Of a stretch of 64,000 nt of DNA, positions 1 through 7,894 are shown piece by piece. The notes under the pieces were generated by a model. The model worked only from the letters and a program-made list of their open reading frames with translations, was not told where the DNA came from and ran no database searches. Position 1 is the stretch's first letter. Every line of letters begins with the position of its first letter. This DNA is from Clostridium paraputrificum (GTDB lineage: Bacteria > Bacillota > Clostridia > Clostridiales > Clostridiaceae), in the NCBI RefSeq assembly GCF_900447045.1, contig NZ_UAWH01000014.1, forward strand, positions 1,176,501 to 1,240,500. Reading direction: 5' to 3'. The position numbers and the translations under genes were made by a program.

Positions 1-2295
1 TATAAGGGTAGTGATGAAGAGAAAATTAGGTTAAAGAGGTCCCTAAGAAATGAATTAAAAACTGAAGAAAATAAATTTAATTTTACCTTTGATATAAGAC
101 CATATTCCTATCAAAAAGAAATTCTAGATAAGCTAAAGGTAGAAAGAGAATTATTTAATAAAAATAGAAATTTAGTAATTGCAGCAACTGGTGTTGGTAA
201 AACTGTTATTTCTGCATTTGATTATAAAAACTATTGCATTGATAATAAGGGGAAAGCTAATAGGCTTTTATTTGTAGTACATAGAGAAGAAATATTAAAA
301 CAAGCTAGGGATACTTTTAGGGCTATACTTAAAAACAATAACTTTGGGGATTTAATGGTAGGGGGAAGAACTCCAGATAGCCTAGAGTATTTGTTTGTAT
401 CTATACAAAGCTTAAATAGAAAAAGTCTTTATGATGTAACTTCTGATGATTACTATGATTTTATTATAGTTGATGAATTTCATCATGCAGCTGCTCCATC
501 ATATCAAAGGTTATTAAGTTATTATAAACCTAAAATATTATTAGGTTTAACTGCAACTCCAGAAAGAAATGATGGAGAGGACATATTTAAATATTTTGAT
601 GATAGGATTAGTGCTGAAATAAGATTGCCAGAGGCTATAGATAGAAAGCTACTTTCACCTTTTCAATATTTTGCTGTAACAGATGATGTGGATTTATCTA
701 AATTAAAGTGGAAAAGAAAAGGATATGATATTAGGAAATTAGATAAAGTATATACAGGTAATGATTTAAGAGTAAGCCAAATTGTTACTAGCTTAAACAA
801 ATATGTTACAGATATAGATAAGGTAATAGGTTTAGGGTTCTGTGTAAGTAAGGAACATGCAAAGTTTATGGCTAATAGCTTTAATAATATTGGTATTCCT
901 TCTTTAGCCTTAACTGATGAGACTAAAAAGGAAGATAGAAACTTAGCAAAGGAAAGACTAGTAAGCGGAGAGATTAAATTCATCTTTGTAGTTGATCTAT
1001 ATAATGAGGGGGTAGATATTCCAGAAATAAATACAATCCTATTTTTAAGACCAACAGAAAGCTTAACTGTATTTTTACAACAGTTAGGTAGAGGATTAAG
1101 ATTAAGCGAAGGTAAGGAGTGTCTAACAGTTTTAGACTTCGTTGGACAAGCTCATAAAAATTATAACTTTGAAGAAAAGTTTAGAACTCTTATTGGAAAA
1201 TCGAATCATTCAGTAAAGGAATATATAGAAAATGGGTTTATAACCCTACCAAAAGGGTGTTATATACAGTTAGAGAAGCAAGCAAAAGAGTATATTCTAA
1301 GAAATATTAAGTCAGGAGTTAATAATAAAGCAAAATTAATCTATAAACTTAAAGTATTTAAAGAGGAAACCTTAACTGAGCTTACTTTAGAAAACTTCTT
1401 AAAGTATAATAATTTATCTTTAATAGACTTCTATGGTAAGCAAGGAGATAGAAGTTTTTCAAGGATGTTAGTTCTTGCAGGGGTAAGAGATGATTTTTAT
1501 GATGAAAATGAAATAGATATAACTAAGAAACTTAAGAACTTATTTCATATAAATTCAAGGAGATTAATTGAGTTTATATTTAAGGTGATTAATAATGAAA
1601 TACCTCTGAATTCATTAAATGAAGAAGACAAATTAATTCTTAACATGATGTATTATACATTCTATAATAATGCGCCAGATAAAGAAGGCTTAGCTTCATT
1701 AGAAGATGGAATATTAAAGTTACTTAGAAATAAAACAATGATGGAAGAGGTTTGTGAAATACTAAAATATAATTATAGCAATTTGAACTTTGTTGATAAA
1801 AATGTAAACTTAGATTTTATATGTCCTTTAGATTTACATTGTGAATATTCAAGAGATCAGATTATGGCGGCATTTGATTATTTTAATGGTGAAAACAAAC
1901 CATCCTTTAGAGAAGGAACAAAGTATTTTAAAGATAAACCATTAGATGTATTCTTTGTGACTTTAAATAAGAGTGAAAAAGATTTTTCTCCTTCTACTTT
2001 ATATGAGGATTATGCTATTAATGAAAAGCTATTTCATTGGCAAAGTCAAAGTACAACCTCTGTAGAAAGTCCTACAGGGCAAAGATATATAAATCATAAG
2101 AAGTTTAATAGTAAGGTAGTATTATTTGTTAGGGAATACTCTAATAGAGATGGAATTACTAGCCCATTTACTTATTTGGGATTATGTGAATATAGAAGTC
2201 ACAGTGGTAGTAAACCAATAAGTTTTATTTGGGAGTTAGAAGAAGAGATTCCTTCATGGTTAATTAATAAAGCAAATAAAAGTATTATTTTGTAA
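1..2295 (+). CDS. DEAD/DEAH-box helicase with C-terminal DUF3427 (5' end outside window)
   Basis: The frame is open from the first base, so the gene starts upstream and 764 residues are visible. The helicase core begins near visible residue 35 (RPYSYQKEIL, a Q-motif-like entry), followed by Walker A AATGVGKT (about residues 61-68), the Walker B variant VDEFHHA in place of DEAH, TATPER (motif III region), and motifs V/VI including DIPEINT and QQLGRGLR. The C-terminal ~150 residues carry the DUF3427 signature (FHWQSQS...SPTGQRY). Proteins of this family often carry an N-terminal PLD-like nuclease domain and belong to restriction or DNA-defence settings; that N-terminal part cannot be checked here. 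The DUF2971 gene follows 61 bp downstream. Function as a DNA translocase/helicase in defence is inferred from family and context. Confidence 0.85.
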   Translation, partial: YKGSDEEKIRLKRSLRNELKTEENKFNFTFDIRPYSYQKEILDKLKVERELFNKNRNLVIAATGVGKTVISAFDYKNYCIDNKGKANRLLFVVHREEILKQARDTFRAILKNNNFGDLMVGGRTPDSLEYLFVSIQSLNRKSLYDVTSDDYYDFIIVDEFHHAAAPSYQRLLSYYKPKILLGLTATPERNDGEDIFKYFDDRISAEIRLPEAIDRKLLSPFQYFAVTDDVDLSKLKWKRKGYDIRKLDKVYTGNDLRVSQIVTSLNKYVTDIDKVIGLGFCVSKEHAKFMANSFNNIGIPSLALTDETKKEDRNLAKERLVSGEIKFIFVVDLYNEGVDIPEINTILFLRPTESLTVFLQQLGRGLRLSEGKECLTVLDFVGQAHKNYNFEEKFRTLIGKSNHSVKEYIENGFITLPKGCYIQLEKQAKEYILRNIKSGVNNKAKLIYKLKVFKEETLTELTLENFLKYNNLSLIDFYGKQGDRSFSRMLVLAGVRDDFYDENEIDITKKLKNLFHINSRRLIEFIFKVINNEIPLNSLNEEDKLILNMMYYTFYNNAPDKEGLASLEDGILKLLRNKTMMEEVCEILKYNYSNLNFVDKNVNLDFICPLDLHCEYSRDQIMAAFDYFNGENKPSFREGTKYFKDKPLDVFFVTLNKSEKDFSPSTLYEDYAINEKLFHWQSQSTTSVESPTGQRYINHKKFNSKVVLFVREYSNRDGITSPFTYLGLCEYRSHSGSKPISFIWELEEEIPSWLINKANKSIIL

Positions 2296-2356
2296 TATTT
2301 GCAGTTAAAGTATGTTTGAAAAAAGTGGAATTAACGAATGGGAGTAAAATGGGGTT

Positions 2357-3373
2357 ATGTGGAAAAAACTATTTGCTATGCAATTGAAAAATAATGTACC
2401 TTTGGACAAGATATCAAAGTATAAGAATAATTATTTACCAAGTAAATTATTTAAATATAGAAGTATAGAAGAATATACAATTGAGGCATTTAAGAATGAT
2501 TATGCATATTTTAGTAATCCAAAAAGATTTAATGATCCATATGATTGTTTAATAAATATAAATTATAAGGATAATTATAATCTACAAGTTGAAAAAATAG
2601 AGCCTCAAAAGAATATTTTAAAGAAATTAATGCTTGAAGCTAGTAATGATGATGCAGAGAATTATAAAATAATAGAAGATATATTGAAACAAATTCCGGA
2701 AAAAACAGAAAATGATTTAGAGTTAAAAAGTATGTTTTTTAATTACATTAAAAATAATGATTTTGACAATGATGAATTAGGAATAGAGTATTCTAATTTA
2801 AATATTACTGCTACTTCTGTAGAAGGCTATATAGATGAAATTATAAATACTATGCTTAATGACAAGGATAGAATTCAAAAACATGTAGTTAATTCATTCA
2901 GAAATGAAATATTAGATAATATATTAAAAGTATATTGTTTGAGTGAAAAAAACAATTCAATTCTTATGTGGAGTCATTATGCTAACAATCATGAAGGTTT
3001 TTGTATAGGATATGATATGAAAGAACTTGGTTTAAAAGTTCAGGAGTTGACAATGCCTGTTATTTATTCAAATAAGTTAGTTAAAGAAATAAATGTTGAT
3101 AATATTTGTAATAATGATTTTTTATATTCTTTGCTTAGCAAATGTGAAGAATGGGAATATGAACAAGAGTGGAGAATTATAGATATTAATAATTTTTTAT
3201 TAAATAAAATGGATAATTATTTAAAGATGAAACCATCAGAATTATATTTAGGAGCTAAGATAAATTCAAAGGATAAAGCGACTTTAAAGGAAATAGCTGA
3301 AAAGAAACAATTAGATGTATATCAAATGGTTATGAGCAAGGATGAATATGTTTTAAAAGCAGTTAAATTATAG
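2357..3373 (+). CDS. DUF2971 family protein
   Basis: The 338-residue protein has the features of DUF2971: an N-terminal LFKYRS, then NDPYDC, a central SILMWSHYANNHEGFCIGYD-type segment (about residues 198-220) and a late W-x-YEQEWRII motif. Conserved Trp, His and Glu residues in these motifs suggest an enzymatic or ligand-binding role that is not established. It has no signal peptide or membrane segment. It follows the DUF3427 helicase by 61 bp with a GGGAG-like site about 12 bp before the ATG; an internal Met at 2381 is an alternative start. DUF2971 genes recur in defence islands as accessory genes, so a link with the helicase is plausible but unproven. Confidence 0.75.
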   Translation: MWKKLFAMQLKNNVPLDKISKYKNNYLPSKLFKYRSIEEYTIEAFKNDYAYFSNPKRFNDPYDCLININYKDNYNLQVEKIEPQKNILKKLMLEASNDDAENYKIIEDILKQIPEKTENDLELKSMFFNYIKNNDFDNDELGIEYSNLNITATSVEGYIDEIINTMLNDKDRIQKHVVNSFRNEILDNILKVYCLSEKNNSILMWSHYANNHEGFCIGYDMKELGLKVQELTMPVIYSNKLVKEINVDNICNNDFLYSLLSKCEEWEYEQEWRIIDINNFLLNKMDNYLKMKPSELYLGAKINSKDKATLKEIAEKKQLDVYQMVMSKDEYVLKAVKL

Positions 3374-3432
3374 GTGAAGAAGTCTTAAACTAAAGAAAAA
3401 GAACCATCATATTATAAAAAGTAAATAAGCGA

Positions 3433-3483
3433 TATAATGTGTATATAAACGAAAGATAGCTAGATATCTTTCGTTATTTTTTT
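3433..3483 (+). promoter_or_regulatory. -10 box followed by 5'-terminal hairpin with U-tract (leader copy 1)
   Basis: A TATAAT box at 3433-3438 is followed 9 nt later by an 11-bp stem (arms 3448-3458 and 3465-3475, core CGAAAGAT/ATCTTTCG) and a run of eight T. The hairpin would begin within a few bases of the transcription start. It resembles the leader at 6378-6446 in position, stem core and T-run. It could equally act as the terminator of the DUF2971 gene. The -35 region is poor. Confidence 0.5.
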
Positions 3484-3499
3484 GCATATAGGAAGAATT

Positions 3500-3750
3500 A
3501 TGGGAATAGGTTGGAGATTTGCACTAAATGACGATGGACAGATTAGTGAAATTAATGATTAAGCATAAAGACTTTTAGAGGTAATCTATTTAAATCCTTA
3601 GCTCGCGAGATATGTCAGAATTAATTTGATGAAGTAAGGGATATTATCAAGCCTGTTAGGGTTGAATTTAAGGAATTTGAAATTCTTAATAAAGAAATAT
3701 CTGAGAAGGAAACACTTAAAAAGGTATTTGGTAGTCATATAAGTTTTTAG
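3500..3750 (+). pseudogene. Decayed GHKL-type ATPase gene (N-terminal fragment)
   Basis: An ATG with an AGGAAG site starts MGIGWRFALNDDGQISEIND, then the frame breaks (stops at TAA). In another frame the reading resumes as FRGNLFKSLAREICQN, an in-frame TAA, then FDEVRDIIKPVRVEFKEFE, ending in TAG at 3748-3750. The segment LAREICQN-x-FDE is the N-box-like ATP-binding helix of GHKL (HSP90/MutL/histidine-kinase fold) ATPases; the TAA sits exactly where a Ser codon (TCA) would be expected. At least one frameshift, one nonsense codon and loss of the whole C-terminal part make it non-functional. Family assignment rests on this motif alone. Confidence 0.6.
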
Positions 3751-3881
3751 AAGGAAATGAATGATAAAAAGAGATATAAGTTTTTTTATAGGGCATATTG
3801 TAGATTTTCTATAGTAATTTAGATAAGGAAGGAGGAGTATAAAAGCATAATGTGGTGTTTTGATATTATAAAATGGGATAA

Positions 3882-3910
3882 TTGATAAAAAAAGAATATT
3901 ATTGTAAAAT
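3882..3910 (+). promoter_or_regulatory. Sigma-A-type promoter for the 3944-6295 pair
   Basis: TTGATA (3882-3887), a 17-bp spacer and TAAAAT (3905-3910) lie 34 bp before the ATG of the first gene of the pair. A strong GGGGGGAT Shine-Dalgarno follows. The pair therefore looks independently transcribed. The rest of 3751-3881 shows no gene. Confidence 0.6.
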
Positions 3911-3943
3911 ATAACTTGGTAGATACTAGAACGGGGGGATAAT

Positions 3944-4789
3944 ATGTTTAATTCTAATTATAAGAAACAAGCATTAGAAAATTTAGAGAATGAGGGTAAA
4001 CGTTATGAAAAGTTTTTTATGCAAACTGTAAAAAAAGCTGAAGATTTACATAAAGTGAAAGTGTTTTCAGTTGGTTTAATAGGGAGAGTAGAAAATTTTG
4101 TAAATTCCATTACTAATAGTCCTAAGGAGTATAGTAAAAAAATAAGTAGTGCAAACTTAAATAAAGTAAAATTTGATCAAGAACATAATAGGTTAGAAGC
4201 TGAAAGTTTAAGGGTAAATAAGGTTTCAGGAGGTGCTGCAGGAGCAGGAGTAATTGCAGGAGCAGGTGTTGCTGCATTTGCTCCATCAGCTGCAATGGCA
4301 ATAGCTACTACTTTTGGAACAGCATCTACAGGAACGGCTATTTCTGCACTTTCTGGAGCAGCTGCTAGTAATGCAGCATTAGCTTGGCTAGGTGGAGGAG
4401 CCTTAGTTGCAGGTGGAGGTGGTATGACCGCAGGAAATGCTCTATTAGCTTTAGCTGGTCCAGTTGGTTGGGCTATAGGTGGAAGTGCATTAGTAGGCAG
4501 TGGTTTATTTGCAAGTCATAAAAACAAAAAAATTGCTGAAGATGCAGAAAGAGAATTAGGAAATATATTAGAGGCTAAAGAAGAGCTACTTATATTAGAT
4601 AAAAAAGTTGATACTCAAAAACAAAGTATTGATAAGTTGAAAAATGGAGTGAGTAGTTTACTAATTAGATCAAAAGCTTTTAAGAAAAGTGATTTTAATT
4701 TATTTACCGAAGAAGAAAAGTATCAATTAGGTGAATTAGTTAATTCAGTTTTAGCGTTATCAGAGTTAATTAACGAGAAAGTAAGTTAG
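3944..4789 (+). CDS. Unknown protein with long Gly/Ala-rich hydrophobic centre
   Basis: I do not recognise a named family. The 281-residue protein has a charged, helical N-terminus (1-90), a Gly/Ala-rich hydrophobic stretch (about 92-190) with many small-x3-small (glycine-zipper-like) spacings such as GAGVIAGAGVAAF and GGGALVAGGGG, and a charged helical C-terminus (190-281). There is no signal peptide. Such architecture suits reversible membrane insertion or oligomeric pore formation, which is inference. The start has a strong GGGGGGAT site 5 bp upstream and its own promoter. It ends 3 bp before the next gene, so the two are almost certainly co-translated. It lies between helicase/DUF2971 genes and a NERD protein. 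Confidence 0.7.
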   Translation: MFNSNYKKQALENLENEGKRYEKFFMQTVKKAEDLHKVKVFSVGLIGRVENFVNSITNSPKEYSKKISSANLNKVKFDQEHNRLEAESLRVNKVSGGAAGAGVIAGAGVAAFAPSAAMAIATTFGTASTGTAISALSGAAASNAALAWLGGGALVAGGGGMTAGNALLALAGPVGWAIGGSALVGSGLFASHKNKKIAEDAERELGNILEAKEELLILDKKVDTQKQSIDKLKNGVSSLLIRSKAFKKSDFNLFTEEEKYQLGELVNSVLALSELINEKVS

Positions 4790-4792
4790 TAT

Positions 4793-6295
4793 ATGAGAAG
4801 TGAAAATATTCAAAGCCAAACAATAGGTGCAATTACAGAACATGTGAATAATTTAAGAACAGGAGAGATGATTTCAAATTTAGCTCAAATAGCCGAAGAG
4901 AGAGTAAAGAATTTAAATTTCCAAGATGTATGCTTTAATAATGCATTAAATAAAGTTGAGGAAATTAGAAAAAATGTAGCTACACCATCTAAAATATTAG
5001 GTAGTGACTTAACTAAGCATGGCGAAATAGCTGAAATGGTTGAAGTAGGAATAACTAATGCACGAAATGCTTTGAAGGGGTTGGAGGATTCTGCTACATT
5101 TGAAAATGTTGGTAGAACAGCTCCGGAAGATTATTTAATGAATGGAATGAAGGTACAGTCAAAATTTATTAATGGGACTAATAATACCTTGAAACATATA
5201 TTAGAGCATATGGATAAGTATGAGTATTTTGGACGTGATTCTAGCTCTTTTTATCATATTCCTAGAGATCAATATGAAGTAATCATGAAAGTTGTTAATG
5301 GAGAAGAAGTTAGTGGATTAAGTGAAAGATCTATAAAAGCCATATTAGAAAAGGTTAACCAAATTGAAAAAAGTTCTGGAAAACCTTTTTCCGAAATAAT
5401 TAAGCCAGCTATTTCAAAATATAGTGAAGTACAAACAAATAAGGTTAATGAAACTCTAGATAGACATACAGAAGAATTAACTAATGATAATGATGAAATG
5501 AAGAAAAATATAAAACAAGAAAGTAAAAAGAAAGCAGATGTTGCAAAAGAACAGGGACAACCTTCATTTGGGGAAGCCACTAAAGTTGCAGGAATAGCAG
5601 CGGTAGTTAGTGGAGGCATGACGTTAGCTATTAATGTATATAAAAAAAGAAAAGAAGGTAAAAGTTTTTCGGATTATTCATTAGAGGACTGGAAAGAGAT
5701 TGGAGTAGATGTAGGTAGTAAATCAATAAAAGGCGGAGTTACTGGATATGCTGTATATGGATTAACAAATTATACTACAATGTCAGCTCCAATGGCAGGA
5801 GCATTGGTATCAGCAACATTTGGGGTAAGTTCTTTATTATCTGATTATAGAAATGAAAGAATAGGTTTTGAAGACTTTGTTGAGCAAAGTGAAGCTTTAT
5901 GTTTTGAAACTAGTTTGGTTGCTTTGGGTGGAGCAATAGGGCAATCGGTAATACCTATTCCAGTGGTAGGAGCTGTTATAGGCAGTATTACTGCAAACAT
6001 ATTAGTTGAATTAGGTAAAAACACATTAAATGAAAAAGAGCAACAAAAGATTAATGAGTATAAAAAGAGATATTTTTATGCAGTAAAAGAGTTAGATTAT
6101 AGATTACAGATAGAATTTGAAAAGATAGTGTTTAAGTTCAATAAGCTAGGGGATATAATGGAATTTGCTTTTAATTTTGATATAAACTCAGAGTTACGCT
6201 TTTATAAAAGTATAGAGCTAGCAACGGAGTGTAATGTTAAAGAGGCAAAAATTCTTAAATCAATGAATGATATAGAGAGTTATTTTACAAATTAA
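4793..6295 (+). CDS. Unknown 500-residue protein, partner of the preceding gene
   Basis: No family recognised. Residues 1-250 are hydrophilic and helical, with a Lys/Glu-rich stretch near 215-255 that could be a coiled coil. Hydrophobic Gly/Ala-rich segments follow at about 260-277 (VAGIAAVVSGGMTLAIN), 315-350 and 375-405 (GGAIGQSVIPIPVVGAVIG), then a charged C-terminus. The layout, soluble helical front plus zipper-like hydrophobic centre, parallels the upstream partner. It starts 3 bp after that gene's stop with no good separate Shine-Dalgarno, indicating translational coupling and a likely two-component complex. Membrane targeting is inferred from composition only. Confidence 0.7.
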   Translation: MRSENIQSQTIGAITEHVNNLRTGEMISNLAQIAEERVKNLNFQDVCFNNALNKVEEIRKNVATPSKILGSDLTKHGEIAEMVEVGITNARNALKGLEDSATFENVGRTAPEDYLMNGMKVQSKFINGTNNTLKHILEHMDKYEYFGRDSSSFYHIPRDQYEVIMKVVNGEEVSGLSERSIKAILEKVNQIEKSSGKPFSEIIKPAISKYSEVQTNKVNETLDRHTEELTNDNDEMKKNIKQESKKKADVAKEQGQPSFGEATKVAGIAAVVSGGMTLAINVYKKRKEGKSFSDYSLEDWKEIGVDVGSKSIKGGVTGYAVYGLTNYTTMSAPMAGALVSATFGVSSLLSDYRNERIGFEDFVEQSEALCFETSLVALGGAIGQSVIPIPVVGAVIGSITANILVELGKNTLNEKEQQKINEYKKRYFYAVKELDYRLQIEFEKIVFKFNKLGDIMEFAFNFDINSELRFYKSIELATECNVKEAKILKSMNDIESYFTN

Positions 6296-6377
6296 TTTGG
6301 TTTCAGGTAAAAATTAAAGAACGTAGATGACTAATAAATTATTTTGTATAATATGTATATCAAAAAAGTAGTCTAAT

Positions 6378-6446
6378 TTGTAGAATTAGTAAAAGTATAG
6401 TATGATATTTATAAGCGAAAGATGGAAATGTCTTTCGCTATTTTTT
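6378..6446 (+). promoter_or_regulatory. Promoter plus 5'-terminal hairpin/U-tract (leader copy 2)
   Basis: TTGTAG (6378-6383), 17-bp spacer and TATGAT (6401-6406) form a good promoter. Seven bases later an AGCGAAAGA/TCTTTCGCT stem (6414-6422 with 6431-6439) is followed by ATTTTTTG. The NERD gene starts 25 bp after the stem. The stem core is the same CGAAAGA/TCTTTCG as in the element at 3433-3483. The arrangement puts a terminator-like hairpin at the very 5' end of the mRNA. Confidence 0.55.
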
Positions 6447-6463
6447 GTTTATGGGGGGATAAT

Positions 6464-7582
6464 ATGTCTTTTTTAAAGAATTTATTAGATATTAGAGAAA
6501 TAAAAGGTCCAGAGTTTTATAAAGATTTTGAAAGTGAAAATAAGCAATTATATGATCTTGAAGAGCTATTTTCTAGAGTAAAAAGCGAAAAAAGAAAGAA
6601 AATACAAAGAGACATAATAAATCTAAAGATAGGTCTAGAAGGGGAAAGAGCAGTAAGCTATGAGCTAAAGAATTCTTTTATTCCAATGATTTGTTTACAT
6701 GATATAAGAATTGAAAATGCTGGTTATGTTGCTCAAATGGACTATATCTTGATTACAGAATATTTTATTATGGTACTTGAAACAAAGAAACTTAATGGAG
6801 ATATTGTAATAAATGAAGCTGGAGAGTTTATAAGAAGATTTAAAACTAAAGAAGGAAAGGTCTTCAAGCAAGAGGGAATGTATAGTCCAATTGCTCAGAA
6901 TGAAAGACATATAAGAATACTAGAAAATTTCTTAAAGGGTAATGGAATTATTAAAAGAGTGCCAATTTATTCTACAGTAATAATAGCAAATCCTAAAGCT
7001 ATCATTAATAGAAGTAAAGCACCTTATGCTATAAAAAATGGAATTTATAAATATGATCAAATAACAACTATGTTAAAGAAAAAGATAAGTAAATGCCAAA
7101 AGGATGGCAAGATGTTTGAAAGCCACATGGTTAAAATAGCTGAATTCTTATTAGAGAATAATAAGGAGATAACTTTTGATTATAATGCTAAGTATGGATT
7201 AACAGAAGATGATTTTAAAGAATCTATAATTGAAGAGGCTTCTGAAGAAGCTTTGGTAGCTGAAGAAGTCACTGCTAGTGAAGCAGTTGAAAATGAACAA
7301 GTAGCAGCAACTGAGGTTATGGAAGAAGAGAAAGCTGAAGAGCAGGTAGTAGATAATGCAAGTGATTTATATGAAGAGATAAGAAAGTATAGATATAATA
7401 AAGCAAAGGAAGAGGGGAATAAGCCATATTTTCTTTTCAATAATAATACCTTAGATTTATTGGTTAAGGAAAGACCAAGAACAAAAGAAGAACTTCTAAA
7501 GATTCAAGGCTTTGGACATGTTAAGGTAGACAAGTATGGTGATGACCTTTTAAACATAATAAATAAATATGTAAATATATAA
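6464..7582 (+). CDS. NERD-domain protein with C-terminal HRDC domain
   Basis: The NERD (nuclease-related) domain spans about residues 45-165: LKIGLEGERAV, then AQMDYILITEYFIMVLETKKL, which carries the D...E-x-K arrangement of the PD-(D/E)XK fold. A Glu-rich linker (about 245-295) precedes an HRDC domain (about 300-370; LYEEIRKYRYNKAKEEG, KEELLKIQGFGHVKV). HRDC domains bind DNA in RecQ and RNase D. The start at 6464 was chosen because a GGGGGGAT site lies 4 bp upstream; an in-frame Met at 6422 falls inside the leader hairpin and is rejected. Length is 372 residues. A role in DNA processing or phage defence is inferred from domains and neighbours. Confidence 0.8.
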   Translation: MSFLKNLLDIREIKGPEFYKDFESENKQLYDLEELFSRVKSEKRKKIQRDIINLKIGLEGERAVSYELKNSFIPMICLHDIRIENAGYVAQMDYILITEYFIMVLETKKLNGDIVINEAGEFIRRFKTKEGKVFKQEGMYSPIAQNERHIRILENFLKGNGIIKRVPIYSTVIIANPKAIINRSKAPYAIKNGIYKYDQITTMLKKKISKCQKDGKMFESHMVKIAEFLLENNKEITFDYNAKYGLTEDDFKESIIEEASEEALVAEEVTASEAVENEQVAATEVMEEEKAEEQVVDNASDLYEEIRKYRYNKAKEEGNKPYFLFNNNTLDLLVKERPRTKEELLKIQGFGHVKVDKYGDDLLNIINKYVNI

Positions 7583-7591
7583 ATAGAGATG

Positions 7592-7630
7592 AAAATCCTT
7601 TTAGAGTTATTCTAAAGGGATTTTTATTTT
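7592..7630 (+). terminator. Rho-independent terminator after the NERD gene
   Basis: A 14-bp stem with one G-T pair (arms 7592-7605 and 7611-7624) precedes a T-rich run just after the NERD-HRDC stop codon. Confidence 0.75.
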
Positions 7631-7697
7631 TAAATAAAACATATACATTTTCAAAATTTATTTCATAAAAATCCATTCAAACCCGCATTTTTACTAT

Positions 7698-7753
7698 AAC
7701 TTCTTAACTTCTTATCTTCTTAAGAAGTTAAGAACATAAGAAGTTAAGAAGTT
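7698..7753. repeat. Large perfect palindrome with nested inner palindrome
   Basis: A 17-bp perfect inverted repeat (7698-7714, AACTTCTTAACTTCTTA, with 7737-7753) encloses a second palindrome CTTCTTAAGAAG (716-727 region). The 56 bp are built from the unit CTTAA/TTCTTAAC repeated in both orientations. It lies between convergent genes and has no T-run, so it is not a simple terminator. Rest of 7583-7894: two terminators and one copy of the dispersed repeat. Confidence 0.7.
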
Positions 7754-7760
7754 AAGTTTT

Positions 7761-7832
7761 TTCTTTATCTTTAGTATGAGTGGGATGAATATTTGTTTTG
7801 ATGTGACTTGGAGCTTTGTAATGGTATGGATA
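7761..7832 (+). repeat. Dispersed intergenic repeat, copy 1 (3' end degenerate)
   Basis: Shares CTTTAGTAtgagTGGG, ATATTTGTTT and ATGTGACTTGGAGC with five other copies in the window (14500, 15847, 16476, 35535, 63184). The right arm is degenerate here. Confidence 0.6.
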
Positions 7833-7874
7833 AAAAAAGTGACTTCTTCCCTAAACAGGGGGAGCCACTTTTTT
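7832..7874 (-). terminator. Terminator of asrABC
   Basis: On the minus strand the arms AAAAAAGTG (plus 866-874) and CACTTTTTT (plus 833-841) form a stem ending in a T-run 20 bp after the asrC stop. Confidence 0.75.
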
Positions 7875-7894
7875 AAAAGTCAACATTTTTTAGA

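Noticed and set aside
3476..3950. Intact gene between the DUF2971 gene and the unknown pair
   Set aside because: Coding text is present but broken by stops and a frameshift, so it is listed as a pseudogene.
6422..6463. N-terminal extension of the NERD-HRDC protein
   Set aside because: The upstream Met lies inside a promoter-proximal hairpin, while GGGGGGAT precedes the Met at 6464.
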